The translations under genes and the position numbers were made by a program. DNA of 64,000 nt from NCBI GenBank assembly GCA_949358305.1, contig CASHSZ010000126.1:123009-187008 (forward strand). The letters run 5' to 3'. The stretch comes from Strigamia acuminata. Its lineage: Eukaryota > Arthropoda > Chilopoda > Geophilomorpha > Linotaeniidae. Below the pieces are notes generated by a model, which was not told where the DNA came from, made no database searches, and saw only the letters and a list, made by a program, of their open reading frames with translations. Of the stretch, positions 49,356 through 60,600 are shown piece after piece. Each line of letters begins with the position of its first letter. Within the stretch, counting starts at the first letter, position 1.

Positions 49356-49942
49356 ATGTACAATTAAACATTGATGCTGCGCTCAACTGCAGCTGCAAAT
49401 CACCTTGCAATTATACCAGTTCCATGCCATTCAGATGGCCGCTTAGTCAACTGCAGCGAATAAACGATCATTTTGTCGACGCCGTTTAGTCAACAAACGT
49501 TTTGTCGACAGGGCAAATTTTTGGTCGTTTAATCGACCCAGTCTGCTACTAGTAGTACGTTTAGTGGACATGTCGTTTAGTCGACAGATTTTTCGTCGAC
49601 GTGCCGTTTTTCATAATTTTTCACTAAACTCACGTGATTTTTCATGATTTTTTGACTGAAATCACGTAATTTTTCATGATTTTTTGACTAAAATCACGTG
49701 ATTTTTCATGATTTTTCACGAAAATCATGTGATTTTTCATGATGGATGTTCATTCCGATGGGTCGTATTCGGTGCACCCACTTAGTCGACACAGTTTTGT
49801 TGACCAGGTCATCGAGTCGACTTTATGTGTCAACTAGGTGACAACAAAATGGCGTCGACTAAGTGGTAGTTGACTAAATGACCTCTGTTGACAGCAAGAA
49901 AAAGCTTACTTTTTATTGCGTTAGGTTTAGCTATTTAGTAAC
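49356..49942. repeat. Spacer rich in GTCGAC motifs and a ~32-bp imperfect tandem
   Basis: GTCGAC or TAGTCGAC-type hexamers occur many times between 49475 and 49860. At 49611-49743 four imperfect units contain AATCACGTGATTTTTCATGA. No gene is seen. It may be the remains of a transposon end. Confidence 0.5.
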
Positions 49943-50615
49943 TAAGGGGTTTCATTAAATGAGTGATTAGTTGATTACTTTGATTACTTTGATTAGTTGA
50001 TTATTTGATGCATCATGAGACTGGATTCAACCAATCCTGAGAATAATCATTTCATCAAATAAGCAACTAATCAAGTAATCAAGTAATCTTCACAAACCAT
50101 GATTTTCTGCTGACTTGGGCGATTATAAGTGCTCTCTCAACTCAAACCAACATGGCGGCGCCACACCCGCTTTAATTACACAAGGTCATAATACAATAAA
50201 GTGTGCTCAGTTTAGGTTAAACTAAACACATTAAACAAGTTAGGGAGTTGCAATCGTTACTTGTAGCAACTTTTTTTAAACAATTGCTACATATCTAGGT
50301 TACAGTTTAAACAATTCCGCCCATCGGAACAATCTACATGTTACGGTTGCTCGCATCACCTTTTCAGGTTGCCATGCACGTTTGCACAGAAAGTCATGTG
50401 ACCAACACAGAAAGTCATGTGACCAACACAGAAAGTCATGTGACCAACACAGAAAGTCATGTGACCAACACAGAAAGTCATGTGACCTTCACATACATCA
50501 CAGATACCAATAATCACATAATCAGATTTTTTGTTGGGCCTTCAATAATCGAGTGATTATGATTATTTCAATAATCAAAGTAATCAACTAATCACTCATT
50601 TAATGAAACCCCTTA
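49943..50615. mobile_element. 673-bp TIR element, non-coding
   Basis: The terminal inverted repeats start TAAGGGGTTTCATTAAATGA and run about 44 bp, with the complement ending at 50615. The inner parts carry further ATTAGTTGATTA-type short repeats in both orientations. No open frame resembles a transposase. I found no exact target duplication. The short G-rich terminus recalls hAT-type ends, but the class is unsure. Confidence 0.6.
50386..50490. repeat. 21-bp tandem repeat (5 units) inside the TIR element
   Basis: Five units each include CAGAAAGTCATGTGACC and are identical until the last, which ends in TTCAC. Confidence 0.9.
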
Positions 50616-51113
50616 CTGTTTAACTGTTCAATTATTAAGTTATTTTACCGTGCTGTTTGTTGTAAATTATTGCTCTGTTGCCATGGTAATTTATACCTTT
50701 TGAGAATTGATGTTATTGCTCATTTCCTATGTTATTTCTGACTTACTGTGTATATTTCTCCATTTTTATGTAATGTTTCTTCTATTTGTGCTTATTCTAA
50801 AGGTTTCTATGTTGTTTTATGCTTTTTCAGAATTCTCATGTTAAACCTAGACTAAGCCTTTTTTCTCTCTGCTTCATTGTTAGTAATAATGCTTTGCTGT
50901 CTGTTAATATGCTGTTATTATTCTAAGTTTTCTTTATTGATGAAATATGCATTTTTAAATTAAACTTGACTTGGTTTTCACTGAATGCAGTCCTGTTTCT
51001 TGTCTCTCTTCCCCTGGCACCTGTACCTTAGCTTCTAGTTAAGATAGCAATCCTCCTTTCCATCCCTCCGAGGTCGCTTCTGGGCAACTACGCCACCACA
51101 TTAGCTCAGAGCT
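50616..51113. other. Spacer, no gene seen
   Basis: This is AT-rich host sequence. Its last five bases (GAGCT, 51109-51113) are the left target duplication of the BEL/Pao element. Confidence 0.5.
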
Positions 51114-51420
51114 TGTGGAAACTGGAGTTCCTGTAGAAGCCAACGTTTAGGGGGGAATTGGAGGTGGCGCCATGTTTGGCCACCAGAGGGTCACTTCGGT
51201 GACCCACTCTGTATTGGGACATTTTATTGATGGATTAAGGGGGGGAATAGAACATTTACCTATTTCCTGTTTTGAATAAATTAAACACTGTTCAAATGTA
51301 AACCATTGACTTCGGTTGTGTTTTTTTGCATCTGCTACAATCACTTGAATCCAAACCCATCGAATCGAAAATAACATTTATTTAACATTCTTCAGTACAA
51401 AATAGTTGATAGAAGTATCA
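51114..51420 (+). repeat. 5' LTR of the BEL/Pao element
   Basis: The 307-bp LTR has TG...CA ends and an AATAAA signal at 51275-51280. It differs from the 3' LTR by one base that I saw. Confidence 0.95.
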
Positions 51421-51421
51421 T

Positions 51422-51439
51422 TGGTGCCGAAACCCGGGA
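51422..51439 (+). other. Primer binding site of the BEL/Pao element
   Basis: TGGTGCCGAAACCCGGGA starts one base after the LTR, the usual position for tRNA priming. The tRNA species was not determined. Confidence 0.75.
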
Positions 51440-51475
51440 AAGAATTTATCTAAAACGAACCAGAAGATCGACACG

Positions 51476-54400
51476 ATGGATAATTTGGAAAAGTTCAGAA
51501 AACAAAGGAATGCAGCGAGGGAAAACGTGCGCGGATTGTTCAACAACTTGAGGAACGCAATAAAGGAAGATCCAGTAAACGAGGTGAAACTTTTTTGTAT
51601 ACAAGAACAATTGCAGACCAAACGGACGAAAATCGATAAGTTGGACGTATTGGTGGCCGACGAAATTACTGACCCAAACGAGATTGAACAAGACGCGACG
51701 GAAACAGACGAATTTTTGGACGAGATGATCGCCGCAAAAGTAACTTTGGAAATTACCATCAAAGAAATACAACTAATGAAAAAGCAAGTACCAACAATCA
51801 ATTTACCACTAACTAATCCCATTGTACCTGTACCGAACCCGGCGGAACACTGCACGAGCATGAAATTGCCGAAACTAGAAATCAAGAAGTTCAATGGGAC
51901 ACCCGAAACGTGGACGAAATTTTGGTCGAGCTATCAACTGAGCGTTCATAACAACTCCGCATTACCCAAGACCGCGAAGTTTGTCTATTTACGCACGATG
52001 GTCGAAGGACTTGCAGAAAACGCCATCAACGGACTCGAAGTGACCGACGCAAACTACGACAGCGCCATTGCCCTCTTGACCAGTCGATTCGGGAAGAAAG
52101 AACAGATCGTGAGTGCTCATATGTCTAAATTTTTAGAAATCGAACCAGTAAAACGAGTCGAGGACGTGGCAGCGATGAGAAAGCTGTACGATTTCTGCGA
52201 CTTACACGTGAAAAGCCTTGAAAATCTTGGAGTAGCAGCAGAAACGTTTGGAGCATTGCTGTGTCCGATTATCGCAAGAGCCACCCCGGATTCGATACAA
52301 CACGACTTTGCACGACCACGAGGAGACGTACCATGGGTGTTGAAAGATTTTATGGAATTTTTTCGCTTCGAAATTGAAATGAGAGAGAGAACTGAAACAA
52401 TGAACAAGAAGGCGAAAGAAATATCAACAATCAAGAAAGAAGAGGTAACTAAGAAACTGAATACGAAAACTAATCCACTTGGCTCCGCCGCAGCGTTGGC
52501 AGCGATTACGTACAAATGTACATTCTGTCAAAAAGAAGAACACACGAGTCCAGACTGTCCGCTGACTCTTGCCGAACGAAAAGCTGCGTGCATGAAGTTT
52601 CGAAGATGTTATCGCTGTCTCAAAGAGGGACACATCGCATCCAAGTGCAAAACCCGATTTCGATGCAAGAAATGCGAAAAGAATCACCACACCTACCTGT
52701 GCGACGCTGAAGAGAAGAAACCAATCGAGACACTGACCTCATCCGCCGTTTTGGAGCAGGAACACCCGGTATCCGTAATGTTTTTGCAAGTACTCGTTGT
52801 AGATGCGTGTGGACAATCGAAAAAGCGTAAAGTACAGTGTTTTTTGGATGGCGGGTCGCAAAAGACATTTATTACGGAGAAATTGTCTCGAGAACTCAAC
52901 TTGGAGAGAGTTGGCGAACAAGATATTGCATTGTTAACTTTTGGAGCAACCGAACCAACAATTGCGAAGAGAAATCGAGTGAAACTGTTAATGAATAATT
53001 GCGATAATGTTGCCTTTAATTTAGAAGTCGAAGCACTAGAAACTCCGTGGATCACGCCAGCGCTGAAGGGACAGACTGACCAGAGAATACTGAACGAACT
53101 GAAGAAACACAACATCAAATTGGCAAACAACGGCAGTACTCTAGTGGACGATGGAGTTTCGATTTTGATCGGAGTGGACAATTTTTGGAAAGTGACCACC
53201 GGAAAACAACACCGACTTGGAGAAAATTTAATGGCAATAGAAACAATTTTTGGTTGGACTTTGCACGGCTCATCTGGGGAGAACAAAGAGATAGTATCGG
53301 CGCTCGTACGGGTAAACAAAATCCTTGTAATCGATAATACTAATGAACTTTTGGAAAAATTTTGGAGTCTCGAAGCAATCGGTATTAAACACGAAACCGT
53401 AGAACGAAACGAAGACGAAGAACAAACGTTAAAACGATTCAAGGAAAACATCGAGTGGGTACAAGATCACTACGAAGTCGAACTGCCGTGGAAATTGAAC
53501 GCCAAAGAACTGGACGACAACCGACAACCAGCATTAAAAAGATTTTGGAGTTTGGTCAACCGATTTAGAAAAAATCCGAAGCTGTATTTACAATACAAAG
53601 AAGTGATCATGGAACAACTTAGAACTGGAATCGTCGAGGAAGTACCACAAGAAACCGGAGAAAATAACCCAATTTATTATATTCCACACAGACCCGTGAT
53701 CGACGAGACAAGAGCGACGACAAAACTCAGAATTGTGTACGATGCATCATCACACGCGAAAGGATGCTTCTCGTTGAACGATTGTTTATACAAAGGACCG
53801 AATTTATTGCCAAAATTACTAAATGTGATTCTCAAATTTAGAACAGGAATTATTGCAGCCATCGCGGATATTGAAAAGGCCTTCCATCGCATCCATCTGA
53901 AGAAGAAAGAACGCGATGTCATGAGATTTCTTTGGCTCGAGGAAAACTGGAACGGAACCGAACCGGCGAAGATAAGAGAACTCAGACAAACTCGAGTACC
54001 GTTCGGCACATCTCCCAGCCCTTTTCTCCTCTCGGCCACCATCGACCATCATGTCGAGGACTTTAAAGAAGAATATCCGGAAACGTGCAAGCGATTGGAG
54101 GACGAGCGGTATGTGGATGATCTCGTTTCAAGTATAAACAATTTAAAAACCGCTATAAAACTGTACCGTGAAAGTTGTGAAATTCTGAGGAAAGCGGATA
54201 TGAGACTAACTAAGTGGAAGACTAATTGTGAACAGCTGAGAAAAATAATTGTAACTGATGACCCGACTTGTGAAGAATCTCTCTCTCAACAAGAGACTAA
54301 AGTTTTGGGGGTGGGATGGAACACAAGAACCGATGAATTAAGTTTAGACATTGCGGAATTGATTAACGGGGTCGAATTAACTAAATACACAAAACGATCA

Positions 54401-56707
54401 ATTATTAAAACAACAGCTATGATTTTCGACCCATTGGGATTTGCTCATCCCTTTGTGGTCACGGCTAAGATTTTATTCCAGGAATTATGGAAACTTGGGG
54501 TTGATTGGGACGAGAAAATCCCAGAATATGTGAAAAAAACTTGGGAAGAATGGTGTGCTCAAATACCATATCTAAATGATTTAAAAATTCCGCGAAATTT
54601 ATTAAACTGGGGAGGAATTGATGTAAAAAAGGAAATACACATATTCTGCGACGCTAGTCCTCGGGCATACGGCGTAGTAGCTTATGCTCGAGTCCTGGAC
54701 TCGAAAACAAGTGCAATTAACATTACTTTTATCGTTTCTAAATGCAGAGTAGCACCGCTAAAGGAACTAACCCTTCCTAAATTAGAACTGATGGGAGCAT
54801 TGCTGGCAGCCCGACTTGTGCCGACGCTGCAGTCGACAATCGGATGCGACAATGTAACAATTTGGACCGACTCGAAAATAGTGCTACATTGGCTGCGAGA
54901 AACGAAGAATCGTCCAGTCACATTTGTCTTCAATCGTGTAAAAGAGATCGGAGAGACAGTAAACACCAGCTGTTGGCGCCACTGCCCGGGCAAGGAGAAT
55001 CCGGCAGACCTACTAACACGGGGCGTAACGGTACAAGAACTAACAAATAGTGATTTTTGGCAGAAAGGACCGCAGTGGTTGAGTGGCAACGATTCGAATT
55101 GGCCAACTGAAACTGACATTGTGAAAACAACGGATACGAACAAAGAAGTCCAAGTGAACGCGATAAATGAACAAATCCAGATAATTGACTACACAAGGTT
55201 CAGTCGATGGTCGAAATTAAAGAGAACGACTGCTTGGGTATTACGGTTTGTTAAAAACTTGCGAAGTGAAGATAAAATCACGGGAGAATTGAGCGGAGAC
55301 GAGATTGAAAAGGGAGAGAGATATTGGATAAAATACTTACAAAACTTTTATTTTCATCGAGAACTAAAGTGTCTACAGAAAGGAGAACTCGTAGAAAAAA
55401 CCTCACCGCTGTTGCAATTTTCCCCGACGACAGACGAGAACGAATTGATGCGTGCAACACACAGATGGGCGCTAGCAGAAATTGAACGCGACATCCGAGA
55501 GCCGTACATCTTGCCGTGTAACAATTATGTAACGAATTTGATTATTACAGAAGAGCACGAACGAACAATGCATGGAGGACTGGCAGACACGCTCAGCAGT
55601 TTTCGCGAACGATTTTGGATCCCACGAGCCAGGAAAACAATCAAGGCGATACTGAGCAAATGCGTGCTCTGCCGAAAAATGCAGGGACGATTGGCGAAAG
55701 AACGATGGGGACTGATGCCACTCGACCGCGTAACACCGAGTGCGCCATTCGAAACAAGTGGCGTGGATTTCGCGGGACCGCTGTACTCCAATCAAGGTGA
55801 AAAACTTTATATCGCATTATTTACGTGCGCGGTCACGAGAGCCGTGCACTTGGAGATACTTTCAAATTTATCAACGGATCGATTTGTGGACACGTTTAAA
55901 CGATTTGTGGGCAGGAGAGGGATCCCGATGACCATTTACTCAGACAACGCCAAAACTTTCAAAAGAGCCGATCGCGAATTGAATGTGTTTTTAAACGAAG
56001 TGTTGGTGGGTCGATTTCGACAATTTCTAGACGTGCGAAAAATTACGTGGAAGTTCATCGTCGAGACCGCGCCGTGGTGGGGCGGTTTTTGGGAGCGCAT
56101 GGTGCGGTCGGTGAAGATCGCTTTAAAGAAAACAATCGGTCGCACGTCCCTGAGCTACGAAGGACTCTCGACTGTGTTGGTCGAAGTGGAGGCTGTGATA
56201 AACTCACGGCCGTTGACATATGTCTACGATAGTCCAGCGGAACCGGATCCACTCACACCCGCACATTTTCTTGTGGGAAAGCGTATAATAAGTTTACCTA
56301 ACGTCCCTAGCACTGTAGATCGACCGGAGACACAGGCCCAGATTTTACGAATTTGGAAACAACGCCAGACGATTATTGCCCACTTCTGGAAGAGGTGGAC
56401 GCATGAGTACCTCGTCGAGCTGCGACAACAAAGAGGAAATTCGAGCGACGCAAAGTTTCGAGTGGGCGACTTGGCTCTGATTGAAGATCAAAATCAGCCA
56501 AGACTTACTTGGAAAATAGGAAGAATAACCGATGTAAAAGTCGGTCGTGACGGATTAATTAGATCTTGTGAATTACAGCTTCCAAACCGAACAAGACTTC
56601 GTCGACCGATTCAACGACTATGTCCCCTAGAGATCGAAAACGAGTTGGAACGTCCCCGGGAGGGGGGGACTGTGGAAACTGGAGTTCCTGTAGAAGCCAA
56701 CGTTTAG
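51476..56707 (+). CDS. gag-pol: BEL/Pao Gag-Pol polyprotein
   Basis: A single 1743-residue frame begins at the first ATG after the primer site. Gag is of DUF1759 type (L-P-K-L-E-I-K-K-F-N-G and W-x-x-F-W-S-S-Y, residues about 125-220). CCHC-like knuckles follow (CTFCQKEEHTSPDC, CYRCLKEGHIASKC, CKKCEKNHHTYLC; about 348-410). The protease has FLDGGSQKTF (Asp about 458). RT has the YVDD box at about 879-882. RNase H has F-C-D-A-S-P-R-A-Y (about 1058). Integrase has a H-H-C-C-like part (about 1361-1399) and the triad V-D-F-A-G, Y-S-D-N-A and W-E-R (last about 1540). A DUF5641-like end (G-D-L-A-L-I-E-D) closes it. All catalytic residues are present. The stop lies 37 nt inside the 3' LTR, so the last 12 codons are LTR-encoded. 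Confidence 0.95.
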   Translation: MDNLEKFRKQRNAARENVRGLFNNLRNAIKEDPVNEVKLFCIQEQLQTKRTKIDKLDVLVADEITDPNEIEQDATETDEFLDEMIAAKVTLEITIKEIQLMKKQVPTINLPLTNPIVPVPNPAEHCTSMKLPKLEIKKFNGTPETWTKFWSSYQLSVHNNSALPKTAKFVYLRTMVEGLAENAINGLEVTDANYDSAIALLTSRFGKKEQIVSAHMSKFLEIEPVKRVEDVAAMRKLYDFCDLHVKSLENLGVAAETFGALLCPIIARATPDSIQHDFARPRGDVPWVLKDFMEFFRFEIEMRERTETMNKKAKEISTIKKEEVTKKLNTKTNPLGSAAALAAITYKCTFCQKEEHTSPDCPLTLAERKAACMKFRRCYRCLKEGHIASKCKTRFRCKKCEKNHHTYLCDAEEKKPIETLTSSAVLEQEHPVSVMFLQVLVVDACGQSKKRKVQCFLDGGSQKTFITEKLSRELNLERVGEQDIALLTFGATEPTIAKRNRVKLLMNNCDNVAFNLEVEALETPWITPALKGQTDQRILNELKKHNIKLANNGSTLVDDGVSILIGVDNFWKVTTGKQHRLGENLMAIETIFGWTLHGSSGENKEIVSALVRVNKILVIDNTNELLEKFWSLEAIGIKHETVERNEDEEQTLKRFKENIEWVQDHYEVELPWKLNAKELDDNRQPALKRFWSLVNRFRKNPKLYLQYKEVIMEQLRTGIVEEVPQETGENNPIYYIPHRPVIDETRATTKLRIVYDASSHAKGCFSLNDCLYKGPNLLPKLLNVILKFRTGIIAAIADIEKAFHRIHLKKKERDVMRFLWLEENWNGTEPAKIRELRQTRVPFGTSPSPFLLSATIDHHVEDFKEEYPETCKRLEDERYVDDLVSSINNLKTAIKLYRESCEILRKADMRLTKWKTNCEQLRKIIVTDDPTCEESLSQQETKVLGVGWNTRTDELSLDIAELINGVELTKYTKRSIIKTTAMIFDPLGFAHPFVVTAKILFQELWKLGVDWDEKIPEYVKKTWEEWCAQIPYLNDLKIPRNLLNWGGIDVKKEIHIFCDASPRAYGVVAYARVLDSKTSAINITFIVSKCRVAPLKELTLPKLELMGALLAARLVPTLQSTIGCDNVTIWTDSKIVLHWLRETKNRPVTFVFNRVKEIGETVNTSCWRHCPGKENPADLLTRGVTVQELTNSDFWQKGPQWLSGNDSNWPTETDIVKTTDTNKEVQVNAINEQIQIIDYTRFSRWSKLKRTTAWVLRFVKNLRSEDKITGELSGDEIEKGERYWIKYLQNFYFHRELKCLQKGELVEKTSPLLQFSPTTDENELMRATHRWALAEIERDIREPYILPCNNYVTNLIITEEHERTMHGGLADTLSSFRERFWIPRARKTIKAILSKCVLCRKMQGRLAKERWGLMPLDRVTPSAPFETSGVDFAGPLYSNQGEKLYIALFTCAVTRAVHLEILSNLSTDRFVDTFKRFVGRRGIPMTIYSDNAKTFKRADRELNVFLNEVLVGRFRQFLDVRKITWKFIVETAPWWGGFWERMVRSVKIALKKTIGRTSLSYEGLSTVLVEVEAVINSRPLTYVYDSPAEPDPLTPAHFLVGKRIISLPNVPSTVDRPETQAQILRIWKQRQTIIAHFWKRWTHEYLVELRQQRGNSSDAKFRVGDLALIEDQNQPRLTWKIGRITDVKVGRDGLIRSCELQLPNRTRLRRPIQRLCPLEIENELERPREGGTVETGVPVEANV
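56659..56669 (+). other. Polypurine tract of the BEL/Pao element
   Basis: A run of G with one A (GGGAGGGGGGA) lies directly before C and the 3' LTR, inside the coding frame. It is the expected plus-strand primer. Confidence 0.7.
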
Positions 56708-56977
56708 GGGGGAATTGGAGGTGGCGCCATGTTTGGCCACCAGAGGGTCACTTCGGTGACCCACTCTGTATTGGGACATTTTATTGATGGATTAAGGGGG
56801 GGAATAGAACATTTACCTATTTCCTGTTTTGAATAAATTAAACACTGTTCAAATGTAAACCATTGACTTCGGTTGTGTTTTTTTGCATTTGCTACAATCA
56901 CTTGAATCCAAACCCATCGAATCGAAAATAACATTTATTTAACATTCTTCAGTACAAAATAGTTGATAGAAGTATCA
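56671..56977 (+). repeat. 3' LTR of the BEL/Pao element
   Basis: This is the direct repeat of 51114-51420, followed by GAGCT. It contains the gag-pol stop codon (56705-56707). Confidence 0.95.
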
Positions 56978-56982
56978 GAGCT

Positions 56983-57699
56983 CGCGTTGGTAGAACCAGC
57001 CTCACCCCCCCACTTCTTCTTGACCAGGACAAGGCGCGAACATCTGCCACAACCTCTTCTCATGCCATTTTCTGAATATCATTGATTAAGATTGTATCTT
57101 GTTATGCAATTTGGTGTGCTGAAAATATTATTAATCGCAAACAGTATTATCATAAATAGGTACTTGTAATTTTTTACCTCCACTATAAAATTAAAACAAT
57201 AAAATTACCAAACAATAAAAGTAATTTTTAACATAATTATTACACTGTTTAGTAATGACTTTGGTCATTGTTGGGAGGATTCTGTATTGTACTGTCTCCA
57301 AAAAAATTAACAAACAAAATTTTTATAATTAAAACACAGAAACCTTTTTTTATCGGTCGCCACTCGACTTCACAAATTCGCAAGATAATCCGTCACATTT
57401 TTTCCATTCGTATAAAACGTGTAGTAAAATCAAACAACTGAAAATACTGCAATGTATAATCAATCTAGTACTGCATTTCTATTTCACTACTTCACTCCCT
57501 GTATTACTCTGATGTCCCAAATTTTTTCCTGGCAATTTTACCTTATAGTGGGTTTTTACCATTTATAACTGTTAGTTGGTCAATAAAATTAGTCATTGTT
57601 ATTGCATGAAATAAAAACAGTCGTTTAATTGTTTGCCTATAAAACCTTTTGTGTATTTGTGTTAAAAAAATGCCCATTACCATAAAAACAACACATCAT
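56983..57699. other. Spacer before the satellite, no gene seen
   Basis: This is AT-rich sequence with no supported coding frame or recognisable repeat. Confidence 0.5.
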
Positions 57700-60600
57700 A
57701 AAAGTAACAATTGTATGGATAAATGGCCAAAAATTGAAAAAGTTCCAGAAACGTGCTGGTTAGACGTAAAATGAGCTGAAAAATCGATACCCGTGTGCGC
57801 AATTTGCATATCTGGCACTGTTGCAGAGATATAAGCAAAAAACTGACTTTTTGAACAGAAAAAGTGGTGTATCTCTGCAACGGTGCCAGATATGCAAATT
57901 CCGCCAACGGGAATCGACTTTTTAGCGCATTTTATACGTCTTAAGCATGTGTTTGGCACTTTTTAAAATTTGTCAAAAAAGCAAAGGCTAATGTATGGAG
58001 AAATGGCCAAAAATTGAAAAAGTTCCAGAAACGTGCTGGTCAGACGTAAAATGAGCTGAAAAATCGATTCCCGTGTGCGCAATTTGCATATCTGGCACTG
58101 TTGCAGAGATATAAGCAAAAAACTGACTTTTTGAACAGAAAAAGTGGTGTATCTCTGCAACGGTGCCAGATATGCAAATTCCGCCAACGGGAATCGACTT
58201 TTTAGCGCATTTTATACGTCTTAAGCATGTGTTTGGCACTTTTTAAAATTTGTCAAAAAAGCAAAGGCTAATGTATGGAGAAATGGCCAAAAATTGAAAA
58301 AGTTCCAGAAACGTGCTGGTTAGACGTAAAATGAGCTGAAAAATCGATTCCCGTGTGCGCAATTTGCATATCTGGCACTGTTGCAGAGATATAAGCAAAA
58401 AACTGACTTTTTGAACAGAAAAAGTGGTGTATCTCTGCAACGGTGCCAGATATGCAAATTCCGCCAACGGGAATCGACTTTTTAGCGCATTTTATACGTC
58501 TTAAGCATGTTTTTGGCACTTTTTAAAATTTGTCAAAAAAGCAAAGGCTAATGTATGGAGAAATGGCCAAAAATTGAAAAAGTTCCAGAAACGTGCTGGT
58601 CAGACGTAAAATGAGCTGAAAAATCGATTCCCGTGTGCGCAATTTGCATATCTGGCACTGTTGCAGAGATATAAGCAAAAAACTGACTTTTTGAACAGAA
58701 AAAGTGGTGTATCTCTGCAACGGTGCCAGATATGCAAATTCCGCCAACGGGAATCGACTTTTTAGCGCATTTTATACGTCTTAAGCATGTGTTTGGCACT
58801 TTTTAAAATTTGTCAAAAAAGCAAAGGCTAATTAATGTATGGAGAAATGGCCAAAAATTGAAAAAGTTCCAGAAACGTGCTGGTCAGACGTAAAATGAGC
58901 TGAAAAATCGATTCCCGTGTGCGCAATTTGCATATCTGGCACTGTTGCAGAGATATAAGCAAAAAACTGACTTTTTGAACAGAAAAAGTGGTGTATCTCT
59001 GCAACGGTGCCAGATATGCAAATTCCGCCAACGGGAATCGACTTTTTAGCGCATTTTATACGTCTTAAGCATGTTTTTGGCACTTTTTAAAATTTGTCAA
59101 AAAAGCAAAGGCTAATGTATGGAGAAATGGCCAAAAATTGAAAAAGTTCCAGAAACGTGCTGGTTAGACGTAAAATGAGCTGAAAAATCGATTCCCGTGT
59201 GCGCAATTTGCATATCTGGCACTGTTGCAGAGATATAAGCAAAAAACAGACTTTTTGAACAGAAAAAGTGGTGTATCTCTGCAACGGTGCCAGATATGCA
59301 AATTCCGCCAACGGGAATCGACTTTTTAGCGCATTTTATACGTCTTAAGCATGTGTTTGGCACTTTTTAAAATTTGTCAAAAAAGCAAAGGCTAATTAAT
59401 GTATGGAGAAATGGCCAAAAATTGAAAAAGTTCCAGAAACGTGCTGGTCAGACGTAAAATGAGCTGAAAAATCGATTCCCGTGTGCGCAATTTGCATATC
59501 TGGCACTGTTGCAGAGATATAAGCAAAAAACTGACTTTTTGAACAGAAAAAGTGGTGTATCTCTGCAACGGTGCCAGATATGCAAATTCCGCCAACGGGA
59601 ATCGACTTTTTAGCGCATTTTACATGTCTTAAGCATGTTTTTGGCACTTTTTAAAATTTGTCAAAAAAGCAAAGGCTAATGTATGGAGAAATGGCCAAAA
59701 ATTGAAAAAGTTCCAGAAACGTGCTGGTTAGACGTAAAATGAGCTGAAAAATCGATTCCCGTGTGCGCAATTTGCATATCTGGCACTGTTGCAGAGATAT
59801 AAGCAAAAAACAGACTTTTTGAACAGAAAAAGTGGTGTATCTCTGCAACGGTGCCAGATATGCAAATTCCGCCAACGGGAATCGACTTTTTAGCGCATTT
59901 TATACGTCTTAAGCATGTGTTTGGCACTTTTTAAAATTTGTCAAAAAAGCAAAGGCTAATTAATGTATGGAGAAATGGCCAAAAATTGAAAAAGTTCCAG
60001 AAACGTGCTGGTCAGACGTAAAATGAGCTGAAAAATCGATTCCCGTGTGCGCAATTTGCATATCTGGCACTGTTGCAGAGATATAAGCAAAAAACTGACT
60101 TTTTGAACAGAAAAAGTGGTGTATCTCTGCAACGGTGCCAGATATGCAAATTCCGCCAACGGGAATCGACTTTTTAGCGCATTTTATACGTCTTAAGCAT
60201 GTGTTTGGCACTTTTTAAAATTTGTCAAAAAAGCAAAGGCTAATGTATGGATAAATGGCCAAAAATTGAAAAAGTTCCAGAAACGTGCTGGTTAGACGTA
60301 AAATGAGCTGAAAAATCGATTCCCGTGTGCGCAATTTGCATATCTGGCACTGTTGCAGAGATATCAGCAAAAAACTGACTTTTTGAACAGAAAAAGTGGT
60401 GTATCTCTGCAACGGTGCCAGATATGCAAATTCCGCCAACGGGAATCGACTTTTTAGCGCATTTTATACGTCTTAAGCATGTGTTTGGCACTTTTTAAAA
60501 TTTGTCAAAAAAGCAAAGGCTAATTAATGTATGGAGAAATGGCCAAAAATTGAAAAAGTTCCAGAAACGTGCTGGTCAGACGTAAAATGAGCTGAAAAAT

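Larger units (their letters stand above)
51114..56977 (+). mobile_element. Complete BEL/Pao LTR retrotransposon (5.86 kb)
   Basis: 307-bp LTRs (51114-51420 and 56671-56977, TGTGGAAACTGG...AGTATCA) flank one long gag-pol frame. GAGCT is duplicated on both sides (51109-51113 and 56978-56982), as usual for BEL/Pao (4-6 bp). I noticed a single LTR difference (GCATCTGC versus GCATTTGC). The primer site TGGTGCCGAAACCCGGGA begins at 51422. The domain set (DUF1759-type Gag, CCHC knuckles, protease, RT with YVDD, RNase H, integrase with a DUF5641-like tail) is that of BEL/Pao. It looks young and potentially active. Confidence 0.95.
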
